Shown piece after piece: positions 36,305 through 45,047 of a DNA stretch of 64,000 nt. Made by a program: the position numbers and the translations under genes. The notes under the pieces were generated by a model that worked only from the letters and a program-made list of their open reading frames with translations, was not told the DNA's origin and ran no database searches. Each line of letters begins with the position of its first letter. Within the stretch, counting starts at the first letter, position 1. The DNA is from Sediminibacterium soli (GTDB lineage Bacteria > Bacteroidota > Bacteroidia > Chitinophagales > Chitinophagaceae), in NCBI RefSeq assembly GCF_009939225.1, contig NZ_JAACJR010000006.1, positions 434,001 through 498,000 of the forward strand, read 5' to 3'.

Positions 36305-36341
36305 AAAAGTATGGTTGATCTGATTCGGCTGCCCGTTTCAG

Positions 36342-37973
36342 TTAGGCTTCGCGCAGAAAGGGATAGCGGTAATCTGTTGGCGGATGGTAGGTTTCTTTTA
36401 CCGTACGTGCACTCAGCCAGCGGTACAGGTTCAGCATACTGCCTGCCTTATCATTGGTTCCCGATGCCCTTGCACCGCCAAAAGGCTGTTGCCCTACCAC
36501 GGCGCCGGTGGGTTTATCATTGATATAAAAATTGCCGGCAGCATTCCTTAATACATTCGTTGCCAGTTCGATAGCATTTCTGTCGAGCGACAGTACCGAA
36601 CCGGTCAATGCATAGGGCGAGGTTTCGTTGACCAGTTCCAGGGTTTGCTCAAATTTATCGGCATCGTACACATAGAGCGTAAGCACGGGGCCAAAGATCT
36701 CCTCGCACATGGTTGTGTACTTCGGATCTTTTGTTTCGATTACCGTTGGCTCAATGAAATAACCCTGTTTTTTGCTGTAGTTACCACCCACCAGGATACT
36801 GGCTTTCCTGTCTTTTTTAGCGCCATCGATATACCTGGCGATGCTGTTGAATGATTTTTCATCGATCACGGCATTTACAAAATTGCCAAAGTCTTCCACA
36901 GTGCCCATTTTCATCGTCCTGATCTCGGCCACCAGTTTTGCTTTTACCGCGGCAGCGATATTGCTCGGAATATATGCCCTCGAGGCCGCGGAACATTTCT
37001 GTCCCTGGAATTCAAAAGCGCCGCGTGCCAGCGCCGTAACCACGGTATCCACATCAGCGCTTTTGTGTGCGATCACAAAATCCTTACCGCCGGTTTCGCC
37101 AACGATGCGCGGATAGGAACGGTAGCGCGATACGTTCTCGCCGATTGTCTTCCACATGTTGTTGAACACGCCGGTTGAACCGGTAAAATGCACACCCGCA
37201 AAATCGCGGTGCGAGAAACAAACTTTTCCGAGGGTAGGACCGTCTACATAGATCAGGTTGATCACCCCGGCGGGCAGACCCGCTTCTTCCAGTATTTTCA
37301 TGAACACCTGGGCAGAATACACCTGTGTGTTGGCCGGCTTCCAAACCACCACATTACCGCACATGGCCGCCGATGTGGGCAGGTTGCCGCCGATGGCTGT
37401 GAAATTGAACGGCGTGATCGCCAGCACAAAACCTTCCAGCGGCCGCCATTCCATGCGGTTATGGATACCCGTGGAAGAGATGGGCTGCTGTTTGTATATC
37501 TCACTCAGGAAATGAACATTGAAGCGGAGAAAATCGATCAGTTCGCAGGCGCTGTCTATCTCGGCCTGGTAGGCGTTCTTGCTTTGTCCCAGCATGGTGG
37601 CCGCATTCATCTGGAAACGGTATTTGGTAGCCAGCAGATCGGCCGCTTTCAGGAAAATATGCGCCCTTCCTTCCCAACTCATCGCCGCCCAGGCTTCTTT
37701 TGCCTTCAGCGCGGCATCGATGGCCTGTTTCACATGTTTTTCTTCGCCTGCATGAAAATGCCCGAGCGTATGGCTGATCTCGTGCGGCGGATGTATCGCC
37801 ACCCGTTTGCCTGTCTTAACCGTTTTTCCGCCGATATACATAGGGATATCGAGCGGCTTTTTTTTGGCGGCGGCCAGCGCATTTTTCAGGGAAGTTTTTT
37901 CCGGCGTACCCGGTGCATAAGAAAGTACCGGCTCGTTGGCAGGAAGCGGGTAGGAGAAATAACCAAGACTCAT
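36342..37973 (-). CDS. pruA: L-glutamate gamma-semialdehyde dehydrogenase
   Basis: A 543-aa aldehyde dehydrogenase of the P5C dehydrogenase type, oxidising glutamate semialdehyde to glutamate in proline catabolism. Motifs: GFVLAITPFNFTAIGGN, VHFTGSTGVF, GETGGKDFVIAH with the catalytic Glu, and FEFQGQKCSAASRAYIP with the catalytic Cys. The length is that of the stand-alone enzyme, without a proline dehydrogenase domain. Its promoter is back to back with that of the GlmU-like gene. Confidence 0.96.
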   Translation of the reverse strand: MSLGYFSYPLPANEPVLSYAPGTPEKTSLKNALAAAKKKPLDIPMYIGGKTVKTGKRVAIHPPHEISHTLGHFHAGEEKHVKQAIDAALKAKEAWAAMSWEGRAHIFLKAADLLATKYRFQMNAATMLGQSKNAYQAEIDSACELIDFLRFNVHFLSEIYKQQPISSTGIHNRMEWRPLEGFVLAITPFNFTAIGGNLPTSAAMCGNVVVWKPANTQVYSAQVFMKILEEAGLPAGVINLIYVDGPTLGKVCFSHRDFAGVHFTGSTGVFNNMWKTIGENVSRYRSYPRIVGETGGKDFVIAHKSADVDTVVTALARGAFEFQGQKCSAASRAYIPSNIAAAVKAKLVAEIRTMKMGTVEDFGNFVNAVIDEKSFNSIARYIDGAKKDRKASILVGGNYSKKQGYFIEPTVIETKDPKYTTMCEEIFGPVLTLYVYDADKFEQTLELVNETSPYALTGSVLSLDRNAIELATNVLRNAAGNFYINDKPTGAVVGQQPFGGARASGTNDKAGSMLNLYRWLSARTVKETYHPPTDYRYPFLREA

Positions 37974-37991
37974 AATGATTGAATTGAGGCT

Positions 37992-38000
37992 GCAAAGTTA
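37992..38000 (-). promoter_or_regulatory. -7 box TAACTTTGC of pruA
   Basis: The minus strand reads TAACTTTGC, a perfect TAnnTTTG match 18 nt before the ATG. The adjacent 38001-38030 contains attggcaatt/gccaattgcc palindromes. Confidence 0.6.
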
Positions 38001-38034
38001 ATTGGCAATTGCCAATTGCCGATGCCAATTTTCG

Positions 38035-38069
38035 TTTGCCGCCGACCCGGCAATTCCTCGTAGGTTTGT
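38035..38069 (+). promoter_or_regulatory. full promoter TTTG-N22-TAGGTTTGT abutting the GlmU-like gene
   Basis: TTTG at 38035-38038 and TAGGTTTGT at 38061-38069 are 22 nt apart, the spacing expected for the Bacteroidota housekeeping promoter. The box ends four bases before the ATG at 38074, so the message is probably leaderless. Confidence 0.65.
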
Positions 38070-38073
38070 ATCT

Positions 38074-39234
38074 ATGGCAATCGTACTTTTTGACAATGCA
38101 AAACGCAAACGCCTGTACCCGTTCACATTGACCCGTGCGGTGGCGGGTATCCGTTTCGGGATATACACGATTGCAGAGAGATGGGAGCGGCTGAGCGGCG
38201 GGCAGGTATTCATTCATACGGAAGAATACCTGCAGACACAATATGCTGCACCTGCTGCCGGCGAACATACCTGGATCGATGCCTCGGTGATCGTTACCGA
38301 AACGCTGCTGGAAACGATTCGCTCGCTGGAAGCCGGGCAGGGTATCGCAGACGATAACGGCATCATCGCAGGAAAGGGCAGCATCGATGCCGGGTTGTTT
38401 GATCCGGCGGATGGCCAGACATTTTTCACAGAGATCAGTCATGTGATCGGGATCAAACGCCTCGAATATCCCTGGCAGCTGATGCAGTGGAACGATGATA
38501 TGATCCGGTTTGACCATGCACTGGTCTCGGCCGGCCGGGTATCGCAAACCATTCCTGATACCGTGAACACGATAGCACCCGGAGATATTTTTATAGAACC
38601 GGGCGCCCGGTTGAATTTCTGCACCATCAATGCATCAACAGGCCCGGTGTATATTGGCAAAAACGCGGAGATCATGGAAGGCGCTTCCATCCGCGGCCCT
38701 TTTTCGCTTGGCGAAAACAGCGTGGTGAAAATGAACAGCCGGATCTACGGCGCCACAACGCTTGGCCCCAATTGCCTGGGTGGGGGTGAAATCAAGAACA
38801 GCGTGGTCATGGGCAACAGCAATAAAGCACACGATGGCTATCTCGGCGATGCGGTGGTGGGCGAATGGTGCAATTTTGGCGCGGGAAGCACCAACAGTAA
38901 TATCAAGAATACCGCCGGCCAGGTAAAGGTGTGGTCCATATCGGAGCAGGCATTTATCGGCGCCGGACAAAAATGCGGCGCCATCGTGGGCGACTACTCG
39001 CGCATAGCCATCAACGCGGCCATCAATACCGGCAGCATGATCGGGATCTGCTCCAATGTATTCGGAGAGGGATTGCTGCCTGTATGCATCCATCATTTCA
39101 GCTGGGGGGTGAAAGGCAATACCTATACGCTGGAGAAAGCCCTGCAGGATATCGATAACTGGAAAAAATTAAAGGAACAGCAGCTGGGAGACGAAGAAGA
39201 AAACATGCTTCGCTATATATTTGCGAACCTTTAA
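38074..39234 (+). CDS. GlmU-like putative sugar nucleotidyltransferase/acyltransferase
   Basis: The start at 38074 gives 386 aa; the longer frame would begin upstream of the promoter. The N-terminal half starts IVLFDNAKRKRLYPFTLTRAVAGIRFG, characteristic of the Bacteroidota GlmU family, which lacks the usual pyrophosphorylase loop GxGTRM. The C-terminal half is a left-handed beta helix of hexapeptide repeats (VYIGKNAEIMEGASIRGPFSLGENSVVKMNSRIYGATTLGPNC). Acyl- or nucleotidyl-transfer to a sugar phosphate is likely, but the substrate is unknown. tpiA follows 14 nt downstream. Confidence 0.88.
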   Translation: MAIVLFDNAKRKRLYPFTLTRAVAGIRFGIYTIAERWERLSGGQVFIHTEEYLQTQYAAPAAGEHTWIDASVIVTETLLETIRSLEAGQGIADDNGIIAGKGSIDAGLFDPADGQTFFTEISHVIGIKRLEYPWQLMQWNDDMIRFDHALVSAGRVSQTIPDTVNTIAPGDIFIEPGARLNFCTINASTGPVYIGKNAEIMEGASIRGPFSLGENSVVKMNSRIYGATTLGPNCLGGGEIKNSVVMGNSNKAHDGYLGDAVVGEWCNFGAGSTNSNIKNTAGQVKVWSISEQAFIGAGQKCGAIVGDYSRIAINAAINTGSMIGICSNVFGEGLLPVCIHHFSWGVKGNTYTLEKALQDIDNWKKLKEQQLGDEEENMLRYIFANL

Positions 39235-39248
39235 ACAAGCAAGCAACC

Positions 39249-40010
39249 ATGAGACAACAAATAGCCGCCGCCAACTGGAAAATGAACCTGACCCTCGAAC
39301 AGGGCGAAAAACTGCTCGATGAGATACTGGGAAAGATGGGTAACCTGGCGGCCAACCGGCAGGCTGTATTTGCCGTGCCCTTTCCTTACCTGGCCATGGC
39401 CAGACAGAAAACGGGAGTACGGGCGCAGGTATCTGTTGCAGCCCAGAACTGTTCCAATAAAAAAAGCGGCGCTTATACGGGCGAAGTCTCCGTGGATATG
39501 CTTAACTCACTCCAGGTAAGCTACGTGGTACTCGGGCATTCCGAGCGAAGGGAATATTTCCAGGAATCCAACCAGCTGCTGGCGGAGAAACTGGATATAT
39601 GCCTGGCCGGCAACCTCAAACCCATTTTCTGCTGCGGCGAATCACTGCTGATCCGCGAAGCCAATACACAGAATGAATTCGTGGGACGCCAGCTGGAAGA
39701 ATCCCTGTTTCACCTTACGGCAGAACAGTTACAACAGGTTGTCATCGCCTACGAACCCATCTGGGCCATCGGCACCGGTAAAACCGCGAGCAGCGAACAG
39801 GCACAGGAAATGCATGCCTTTATCCGCGCCCGACTGGCGCAGCAATACGGCGCCGGACTGGCAAATGAAATCAGCATTCTCTACGGCGGAAGCGTGAAAG
39901 CCTCCAATGCGGCGGAACTATTCGGCCAGCCCGATGTAGACGGCGGCCTTGTTGGCGGCGCTTCACTGATCGCCGACGAATTCACCGCGATCATCAAAGC
40001 ACTGAGGTAA
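39249..40010 (+). CDS. tpiA: triosephosphate isomerase
   Basis: A 253-aa glycolytic enzyme interconverting dihydroxyacetone phosphate and glyceraldehyde 3-phosphate. Motifs: AANWKMN with the catalytic Lys, GHSERREYF with the His electrophile, AYEPIWAIGTGKTA with the catalytic Glu and loop 6, and LYGGSVKASNA. It is probably co-transcribed with the GlmU-like gene. Confidence 0.97.
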   Translation: MRQQIAAANWKMNLTLEQGEKLLDEILGKMGNLAANRQAVFAVPFPYLAMARQKTGVRAQVSVAAQNCSNKKSGAYTGEVSVDMLNSLQVSYVVLGHSERREYFQESNQLLAEKLDICLAGNLKPIFCCGESLLIREANTQNEFVGRQLEESLFHLTAEQLQQVVIAYEPIWAIGTGKTASSEQAQEMHAFIRARLAQQYGAGLANEISILYGGSVKASNAAELFGQPDVDGGLVGGASLIADEFTAIIKALR

Positions 40011-40019
40011 GGAAGGAGG

Positions 40020-40175
40020 GATGGCCGATTTTGTGATTGCCGATTGCCGAATGAAGAAGACAGGCTGCTTCATTCGGCAATCGGCAATCCAGAAATCTCC
40101 CAATCGCCAGGGGAAGCATTGAACTGCGGTAAATAATTCATCGTTCTCTATCTTTTCAATCGGCAATCGGCCATC
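40020..40175. repeat. compound inverted repeat before lepA
   Basis: An outer 11-bp pair (GATGGCCGATT at 40020-40030 with its complement at 40165-40175) encloses a perfect 22-bp hairpin (40035-40056 with 40068-40089, 11-nt loop). The words gattgcc and gccgatt recur several times and match those at 31-152. It fills the gap between tpiA and lepA and may terminate tpiA. Confidence 0.8.
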
Positions 40176-40205
40176 GCAAAATCATAAAATCCGCCATCAC
40201 CGCCT

Positions 40206-40214
40206 TATCTTTGC
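40206..40214 (+). promoter_or_regulatory. -7 box TATCTTTGC abutting lepA
   Basis: A perfect TAnnTTTG match with three bases (GGC) before the ATG at 40218. A leaderless lepA message is inferred. Confidence 0.6.
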
Positions 40215-40217
40215 GGC

Positions 40218-42002
40218 ATGAAGCATATCCGGAATTTTTGTATCATTGCGCATATCGACCATGGAAAGAGCACATTGGCTGACAGGCTGTTAGAGCATAC
40301 GAAGACCATCGGTTCGCGCGATATGATGGACCAGGTGCTGGACGATATGGACCTGGAGCGGGAGAAGGGGATCACCATCAAGAGTCATGCAATACAGATC
40401 AACCATACCTATAAAGGCGAACAGTACGTACTGAACCTGATCGACACTCCCGGGCATGTGGACTTCAGTTATGAAGTAAGCCGGGCGCTGGCGGCCTGTG
40501 AGGGTGCCCTGCTGCTGGTGGATGCCTCTCAGGGAATTCAGGCGCAGACAATCAGTAACCTATACCTCGCAATTGATAATGATCTTGAGATCATACCCGT
40601 GATCAACAAGATCGATATGGATGGAGCCAAGATACCCGAGGTAACCGACCAGATCATCGACCTGATCGGCTGCAAACAGGAGGATATCCTGCTGGCCAGC
40701 GGAAGATCGGGCATTGGTATCGACGAAATACTGGTCGCCATCGTGGAAAGGATACCGGCGCCTGAAGGCAACCCGGAAGCGCCGCTGCAGGCCCTGATAT
40801 TCGACAGCGTCTTCAACAGTTTCAGGGGCATTATCGTTTATTACCGCATCATCAACGGCGTGCTGAAAAAAGGAGACAAGATCCGTTTTGCCGCATCGGG
40901 ACAGGATTATTTTGCAGATGAAGTGGGTGTATTGAAACTGAGCATGACGCCCAAAGACGAAGTGAGGGCCGGCGATGTGGGTTATATCATTACCGGTATC
41001 AAAAATGCCAAGGAGGTAAAAGTGGGCGACACCATCACCCTAGCCGCCAACCCCGGTGAAGCGATACACGGTTTTGAGGAAGTGAAACCGATGGTGTTTG
41101 CGGGGATATTTCCGGTGAATACGGATGAATTTGAGGAACTGCGCGACTGTATGGACAAATTGCAGCTGAATGATGCCTCGCTGACATTTGAACTGGAGAC
41201 CTCCCAGGCCCTTGGTTTTGGTTTCCGTTGCGGCTTCCTTGGTTTGCTGCACATGGAGATCATACAGGAAAGACTGGAACGCGAGTTCAACCAGACCGTG
41301 ATCACCACCGTGCCCAATGTAAGTTTCAATGCATATACCACGAGAGGCGAAAAGATCATTGTGAACAACCCGACGGAAATGCCCGATCCGGTGAAGATCG
41401 ACAGGATCGAGGAACCTTATATCAAAGCACAGATCATCACATTGCCTGAGTATATCGGCAACATCATGACGCTTTGCCTGGGCAAGCGCGGTATACTCAT
41501 CAACCAGAGCTACCTCACCCAGACACGCGTGGAACTGATCTTCGAGATGCCGCTGACAGAGATCGTATTTGATTTTTATGATAAACTGAAGAGTTCCACA
41601 CGCGGTTATGCATCGTTCGACTATTCACCGATAGGCTCGCGCGATGCGGATATCGTGAAAATGGATATCCTGCTCAACAACGAAAAAGTGGATGCACTCA
41701 GTGCCCTGATACACCGCAGCCGTGCACAGGATTTCGGAAGAAAACTTTGTGAAAAACTGAAAGAGCTGCTGCCCAGACAACAGTTCCAGATAGCCATACA
41801 GGCCGCCATCGGCGCCAAGATCATCGCCCGCGAAAACATCAGCGCCATGCGTAAGGATGTAACTGCAAAATGTTACGGTGGTGATATCAGCCGTAAACGC
41901 AAACTCCTCGAAAAGCAGAAAGAGGGCAAGAAACGTATGCGCCAGATAGGAAACGTAGAAGTTCCGCAGGAAGCGTTTCTGGCGGTGTTGAAGCTCGACT
42001 GA
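40218..42002 (+). CDS. lepA: translation elongation factor 4 (back-translocase)
   Basis: A 594-aa translational GTPase. G motifs: AHIDHGKST (G1), DTPGHVD (G3) and NKIDM (G4). The LepA-specific C-terminal domain is complete ([51 protein letters not shown]) and ends [13 protein letters not shown]. It acts on stalled ribosomes. It is convergent with the unknown gene at 42056. Confidence 0.97.
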   Translation: MKHIRNFCIIAHIDHGKSTLADRLLEHTKTIGSRDMMDQVLDDMDLEREKGITIKSHAIQINHTYKGEQYVLNLIDTPGHVDFSYEVSRALAACEGALLLVDASQGIQAQTISNLYLAIDNDLEIIPVINKIDMDGAKIPEVTDQIIDLIGCKQEDILLASGRSGIGIDEILVAIVERIPAPEGNPEAPLQALIFDSVFNSFRGIIVYYRIINGVLKKGDKIRFAASGQDYFADEVGVLKLSMTPKDEVRAGDVGYIITGIKNAKEVKVGDTITLAANPGEAIHGFEEVKPMVFAGIFPVNTDEFEELRDCMDKLQLNDASLTFELETSQALGFGFRCGFLGLLHMEIIQERLEREFNQTVITTVPNVSFNAYTTRGEKIIVNNPTEMPDPVKIDRIEEPYIKAQIITLPEYIGNIMTLCLGKRGILINQSYLTQTRVELIFEMPLTEIVFDFYDKLKSSTRGYASFDYSPIGSRDADIVKMDILLNNEKVDALSALIHRSRAQDFGRKLCEKLKELLPRQQFQIAIQAAIGAKIIARENISAMRKDVTAKCYGGDISRKRKLLEKQKEGKKRMRQIGNVEVPQEAFLAVLKLD

Positions 42003-42055
42003 TTCTGGATTGGGGAATTTTGAAATTTGCTCCGTTCAATTCCAAATTATTCTGC

Positions 42056-42979
42056 TCAGCTTCCTTTTGTTTTCTTCTTTATCTGCAGTAATTCCGGGTT
42101 TTCCTTGGGAGTGGGTATCTGCTGGGGATTGATTCCCGGACGCGGATCCATTTCCCTGATAACAGGCACATGCACCCATTTGCCACTGGTCCACCGAAAA
42201 CCTTCAAAACTCCCGAAAGGAACCAGCGTGTTCTTGTTTTTCGGATCCGCCGATTCGCTGGTCAGGTGCGCGAACACGATCATGTCCATTTCCGGATCAT
42301 AGTTCAAAGTGGCATTGGCTTCTTTTTTGAATTCGAGGCAGAAACGGTAGGCGGGCTGCGGAGGTTTGGTATCATCAACGGCATAGGTAAAATACCTGCC
42401 GCCGAACTGCGGTTTCCCATTCGTGTCAAATGTCAGCACCTCGATCCATTTCTTCGTACTGCGTGCGTCGTTTTCATCGTAGCCCAGCAGGGTATAGTAT
42501 TTCCGGTTGTTGAAAGTCTTTTCAATGATCCTGTAATACACCGCGCCGATCCAGTGTTCATTGTCCCTTACCGAATCCACCGGACTCTCTGTAAAAGCAG
42601 AATAATCGAACAGAGGACTCAGCTTTAAAGTCCCGTCTTTTGTATTGTACTGGATAGCGCCTTTTTGCCGGTAATAGGTAAAATCTTTCATCACCTGCCA
42701 GGTAATAATGCGGAAGCTGCTGTCGGGCGCATACAGTATCGATACATTCTGCAGCGAATCAAATGCGTAATAAAAGGAGCGGGGTGTTTTCAGCGCCTGT
42801 ACCAGTGCGCGTGTAAAAAAACTGTCGGCGCGGAAACGGCCGATCTCGTCGTCGGCGTTGAGGATATCGGCCGCATAACCGCGCATATGCGCTTCCATCA
42901 GCTGCATACTGCCGGCGGGTGTCTGTGTATTGCCCCGTAGCAGAGAGATCGCTAATAACAGTGTTAACAGGTATTTCAT
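42056..42979 (-). CDS. hypothetical secreted protein, 307 aa
   Basis: I do not recognise the family. The ATG at 42979 opens a signal peptide (MKYLLTLLLAISLLRGNTQ). The mature part has many aromatic residues and beta-rich segments (YYRIIEKTFNNRKYYTLLGYDENDARSTKKWIEVLTF), and ends with a basic Lys-rich tail. A -7-like box (GATATTTG) lies seven bases upstream of the ATG. It is the last gene of the minus-strand heptose region but probably has its own promoter. Confidence 0.8.
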   Translation of the reverse strand: MKYLLTLLLAISLLRGNTQTPAGSMQLMEAHMRGYAADILNADDEIGRFRADSFFTRALVQALKTPRSFYYAFDSLQNVSILYAPDSSFRIITWQVMKDFTYYRQKGAIQYNTKDGTLKLSPLFDYSAFTESPVDSVRDNEHWIGAVYYRIIEKTFNNRKYYTLLGYDENDARSTKKWIEVLTFDTNGKPQFGGRYFTYAVDDTKPPQPAYRFCLEFKKEANATLNYDPEMDMIVFAHLTSESADPKNKNTLVPFGSFEGFRWTSGKWVHVPVIREMDPRPGINPQQIPTPKENPELLQIKKKTKGS

Positions 42980-43030
42980 GCTGCACAAATATCTTTCATG
43001 CAACCGAAACTGCATAGCCCCGGCGTTTTT

Positions 43031-43594
43031 TTAAGATTTTGTTATCCTGCAGGCCGCTGCAAATTCATATAAACTGTTAAAGCGGAGATCGATCAGCGGA
43101 TCGGGATAGGGTGTATTGGGATGTGTGGTTGCCACAAACACCGTATGCATGCCTGCGTTCCGGCCAAATGCCATATCGCTGGTACGGTTTCCCACGATAA
43201 TGCTTTTTGAAAAATCGATGTCCGGAAAATCCAGTTTGGCCTGGTGTGCCATGCCGGGATTGGGTTTCCGGTTGGGCGAATCATCTGAGAGATCCGAACA
43301 GAAATAAATGCGGTCGATCCTTCCGTTTGCGGCAACGATCTCTGCCGTCATATTCGTATGGATACCCGTAAGGTCTTCCAGACTCATCAGCCCGCGGCCA
43401 ACGCCTTTCTGGTTGGTTACGATCAGGATCCGGCTAAAAATGCCGGTAAGCATGGTTACCGCCTCCAGCGTGGTGTCGTAAAAACGGAACTCCTCCCAGC
43501 TGCGGATATAATCGTTGTCCTTGTCGTGGTTCAATACGCCGTCGCGGTCTAAAAAAAGTGTCCAGGATGAGTTGATAGTTGCGAGATCGAGCAT
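43031..43594 (-). CDS. gmhB: D-glycero-D-manno-heptose 1,7-bisphosphate 7-phosphatase
   Basis: A HAD-IIIA phosphatase of 187 aa from the ATG at 43594; a TTG four codons upstream is the only alternative. The catalytic motif is FLDRDGVLNHD (DxD nucleophile), followed by ILIVTNQKGVGRG and a C-terminal GNRTSDMAFGRNAG. No Cys-rich zinc loop of the E. coli type is obvious. Beside hddA, gmhA and hddC it should remove the 7-phosphate from heptose bisphosphate. A 158-nt repeat-rich space separates it from hddC. Confidence 0.88.
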   Translation of the reverse strand: MLDLATINSSWTLFLDRDGVLNHDKDNDYIRSWEEFRFYDTTLEAVTMLTGIFSRILIVTNQKGVGRGLMSLEDLTGIHTNMTAEIVAANGRIDRIYFCSDLSDDSPNRKPNPGMAHQAKLDFPDIDFSKSIIVGNRTSDMAFGRNAGMHTVFVATTHPNTPYPDPLIDLRFNSLYEFAAACRITKS

Positions 43595-43752
43595 AGCGGA
43601 AGTCAAAATTCAAAAATCAAAAGTAAAAAATCAAAAGGAATGGTTGTAAAGTTTAATTGCTCAATTGTTCAACTCTTAGCCAAATAGCAATTAGCCGTAC
43701 AGCCATTTAACAATTAAACAATTCGGTTTACCCTTTAACCTTTTTAACCAGC
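43595..43752. repeat. AT-rich repeat spacer between hddC and gmhB
   Basis: The segment has runs of tcaaaa(at/ag) words, then a 9-bp inverted pair (GTTTAATTG at 43651-43659 with CAATTAAAC at 43711-43719), and copies of aattgttcaa/caattag. No gene is visible. Confidence 0.55.
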
Positions 43753-44445
43753 TCATAACTCCAGCTGCGCCCTCTCATAATCTTCCGGAATGCCGATATC
43801 AATAAAATAGGCATCCTGGGGAAGACCGTACATATTTCTTTGCCCGTGCAGGGCCTGGAGATAGTCGGTCTCGAAAGAGAACTTTTCGGGTAATGATTCT
43901 GCAAGAAAAGAACTGCGGTTCAATACATACACGCCGCCATTGATAAAACCGCTTTCGATAAAACGCTTTTCTTCGAATGACGCGATACGGTTATCCGGAT
44001 TCAGTAATACGGAACCATATCGGTCAAAATGCCTCATGGGTTTCAGTGCAAGCGTGCAGTCGGCATTCCTGTCCAAATGAAAATCTATCTGTTCCTGTAT
44101 GGAAATTTTGAAGATGCTGTCGCCATTTAATGCCATTACCTGTTCTTCTTTTGCAAAACCGCATGCATACCGTATGGCTCCACCTGTGCCCAGCGGTTCT
44201 GTTTCGATCACCAGCCGGTAGCTGTTCTCCGGAAGATAGCCCGCTAAAAAATCTGTAAATGCCTCTGACCGGTAACCCAGTGAAAAAATGAACTGACTGA
44301 TACCCTGCTGTCGCAAATGATCGATCACAAAGGCAATAAAAGGTCGGCCCTGTACGGGTGCCATGCATTTTGGCAGATCAGGAACCGCTGAACGCAGCCG
44401 CGTACCCAGTCCGCCGGCGAGTATGATGGCTTCGGTTACCCGCAT
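43753..44445 (-). CDS. hddC: D-glycero-alpha-D-manno-heptose 1-phosphate guanylyltransferase
   Basis: The start at 44445 gives 230 aa; its ATG overlaps the gmhA stop as ATGA, a sign of translational coupling. The nucleotidyltransferase signature AIILAGGLGTRL is at the N terminus, followed by MAPVQGRPFIAFVIDHL and NGDSIFKI. A similar fold occurs in RmlA and RfbF enzymes, but the hddA and gmhA context points to GDP-heptose formation. Confidence 0.87.
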   Translation of the reverse strand: MRVTEAIILAGGLGTRLRSAVPDLPKCMAPVQGRPFIAFVIDHLRQQGISQFIFSLGYRSEAFTDFLAGYLPENSYRLVIETEPLGTGGAIRYACGFAKEEQVMALNGDSIFKISIQEQIDFHLDRNADCTLALKPMRHFDRYGSVLLNPDNRIASFEEKRFIESGFINGGVYVLNRSSFLAESLPEKFSFETDYLQALHGQRNMYGLPQDAYFIDIGIPEDYERAQLEL

Positions 44446-45020
44446 CAGCCAAACAGGTTGGCTTCCACGAATTCGCAAAGAATATGGCCGATCAGGATAT
44501 GGCTCTCCTGTATTCTTGGGGTATCGGAAGAAGGTACGTTGAAGAGATAGTCGCTGTTGTCTTTCATTTTACCGCCGGTGGCGCCGGTGAGCCCGACAGT
44601 GATCACCCCCATTTTTTTTGCGGTGTCAAAAGCCTGCAGGATATTTTTAGAATTACCGGAAGTGCTTAGCCCGATCAGTACATCGCCCTCCTGGCAGGTG
44701 CCTTCCACGATCCTGGCATAGATCACATCATAACTGTAATCGTTGGCCACGGCGGTGAGATAGGAGGTGTTGCAATGCAGCGCTTCCGAGGGCAGCGCTT
44801 TCCTGTCTTTATAAAACCTGCCTGAAAATTCCGCTGCCAGGTGCTGCGCGTCTGCCGCACTGCCGCCGTTGCCGCAGAACAACACTTTCTTCCCGTTGCG
44901 AAAAGCTGTCGTCACGATGCCTATCACGGTCTCGATCTTCTCCAGCATGGCGGTATCGGCCAGCAACTGCTGTTTTACCTGTATGGATGCACTGATGTTC
45001 TCTTTTATTTTTGGATTCAT
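44445..45020 (-). CDS. gmhA: D-sedoheptulose 7-phosphate isomerase
   Basis: A 191-aa SIS-domain isomerase, the first step of heptose synthesis, converting sedoheptulose 7-phosphate to D-glycero-D-manno-heptose 7-phosphate. Motifs: FCGNGGSAADAQHLAAEFSGRF, GLSTSGNSKNIL and the C-terminal ESHILIGHILCEFVE. It is 27 nt downstream of hddA and overlaps hddC. Confidence 0.94.
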   Translation of the reverse strand: MNPKIKENISASIQVKQQLLADTAMLEKIETVIGIVTTAFRNGKKVLFCGNGGSAADAQHLAAEFSGRFYKDRKALPSEALHCNTSYLTAVANDYSYDVIYARIVEGTCQEGDVLIGLSTSGNSKNILQAFDTAKKMGVITVGLTGATGGKMKDNSDYLFNVPSSDTPRIQESHILIGHILCEFVEANLFG

Positions 45021-45047
45021 ATGCTGTGTTTGGAAAGCAAAGATAAA

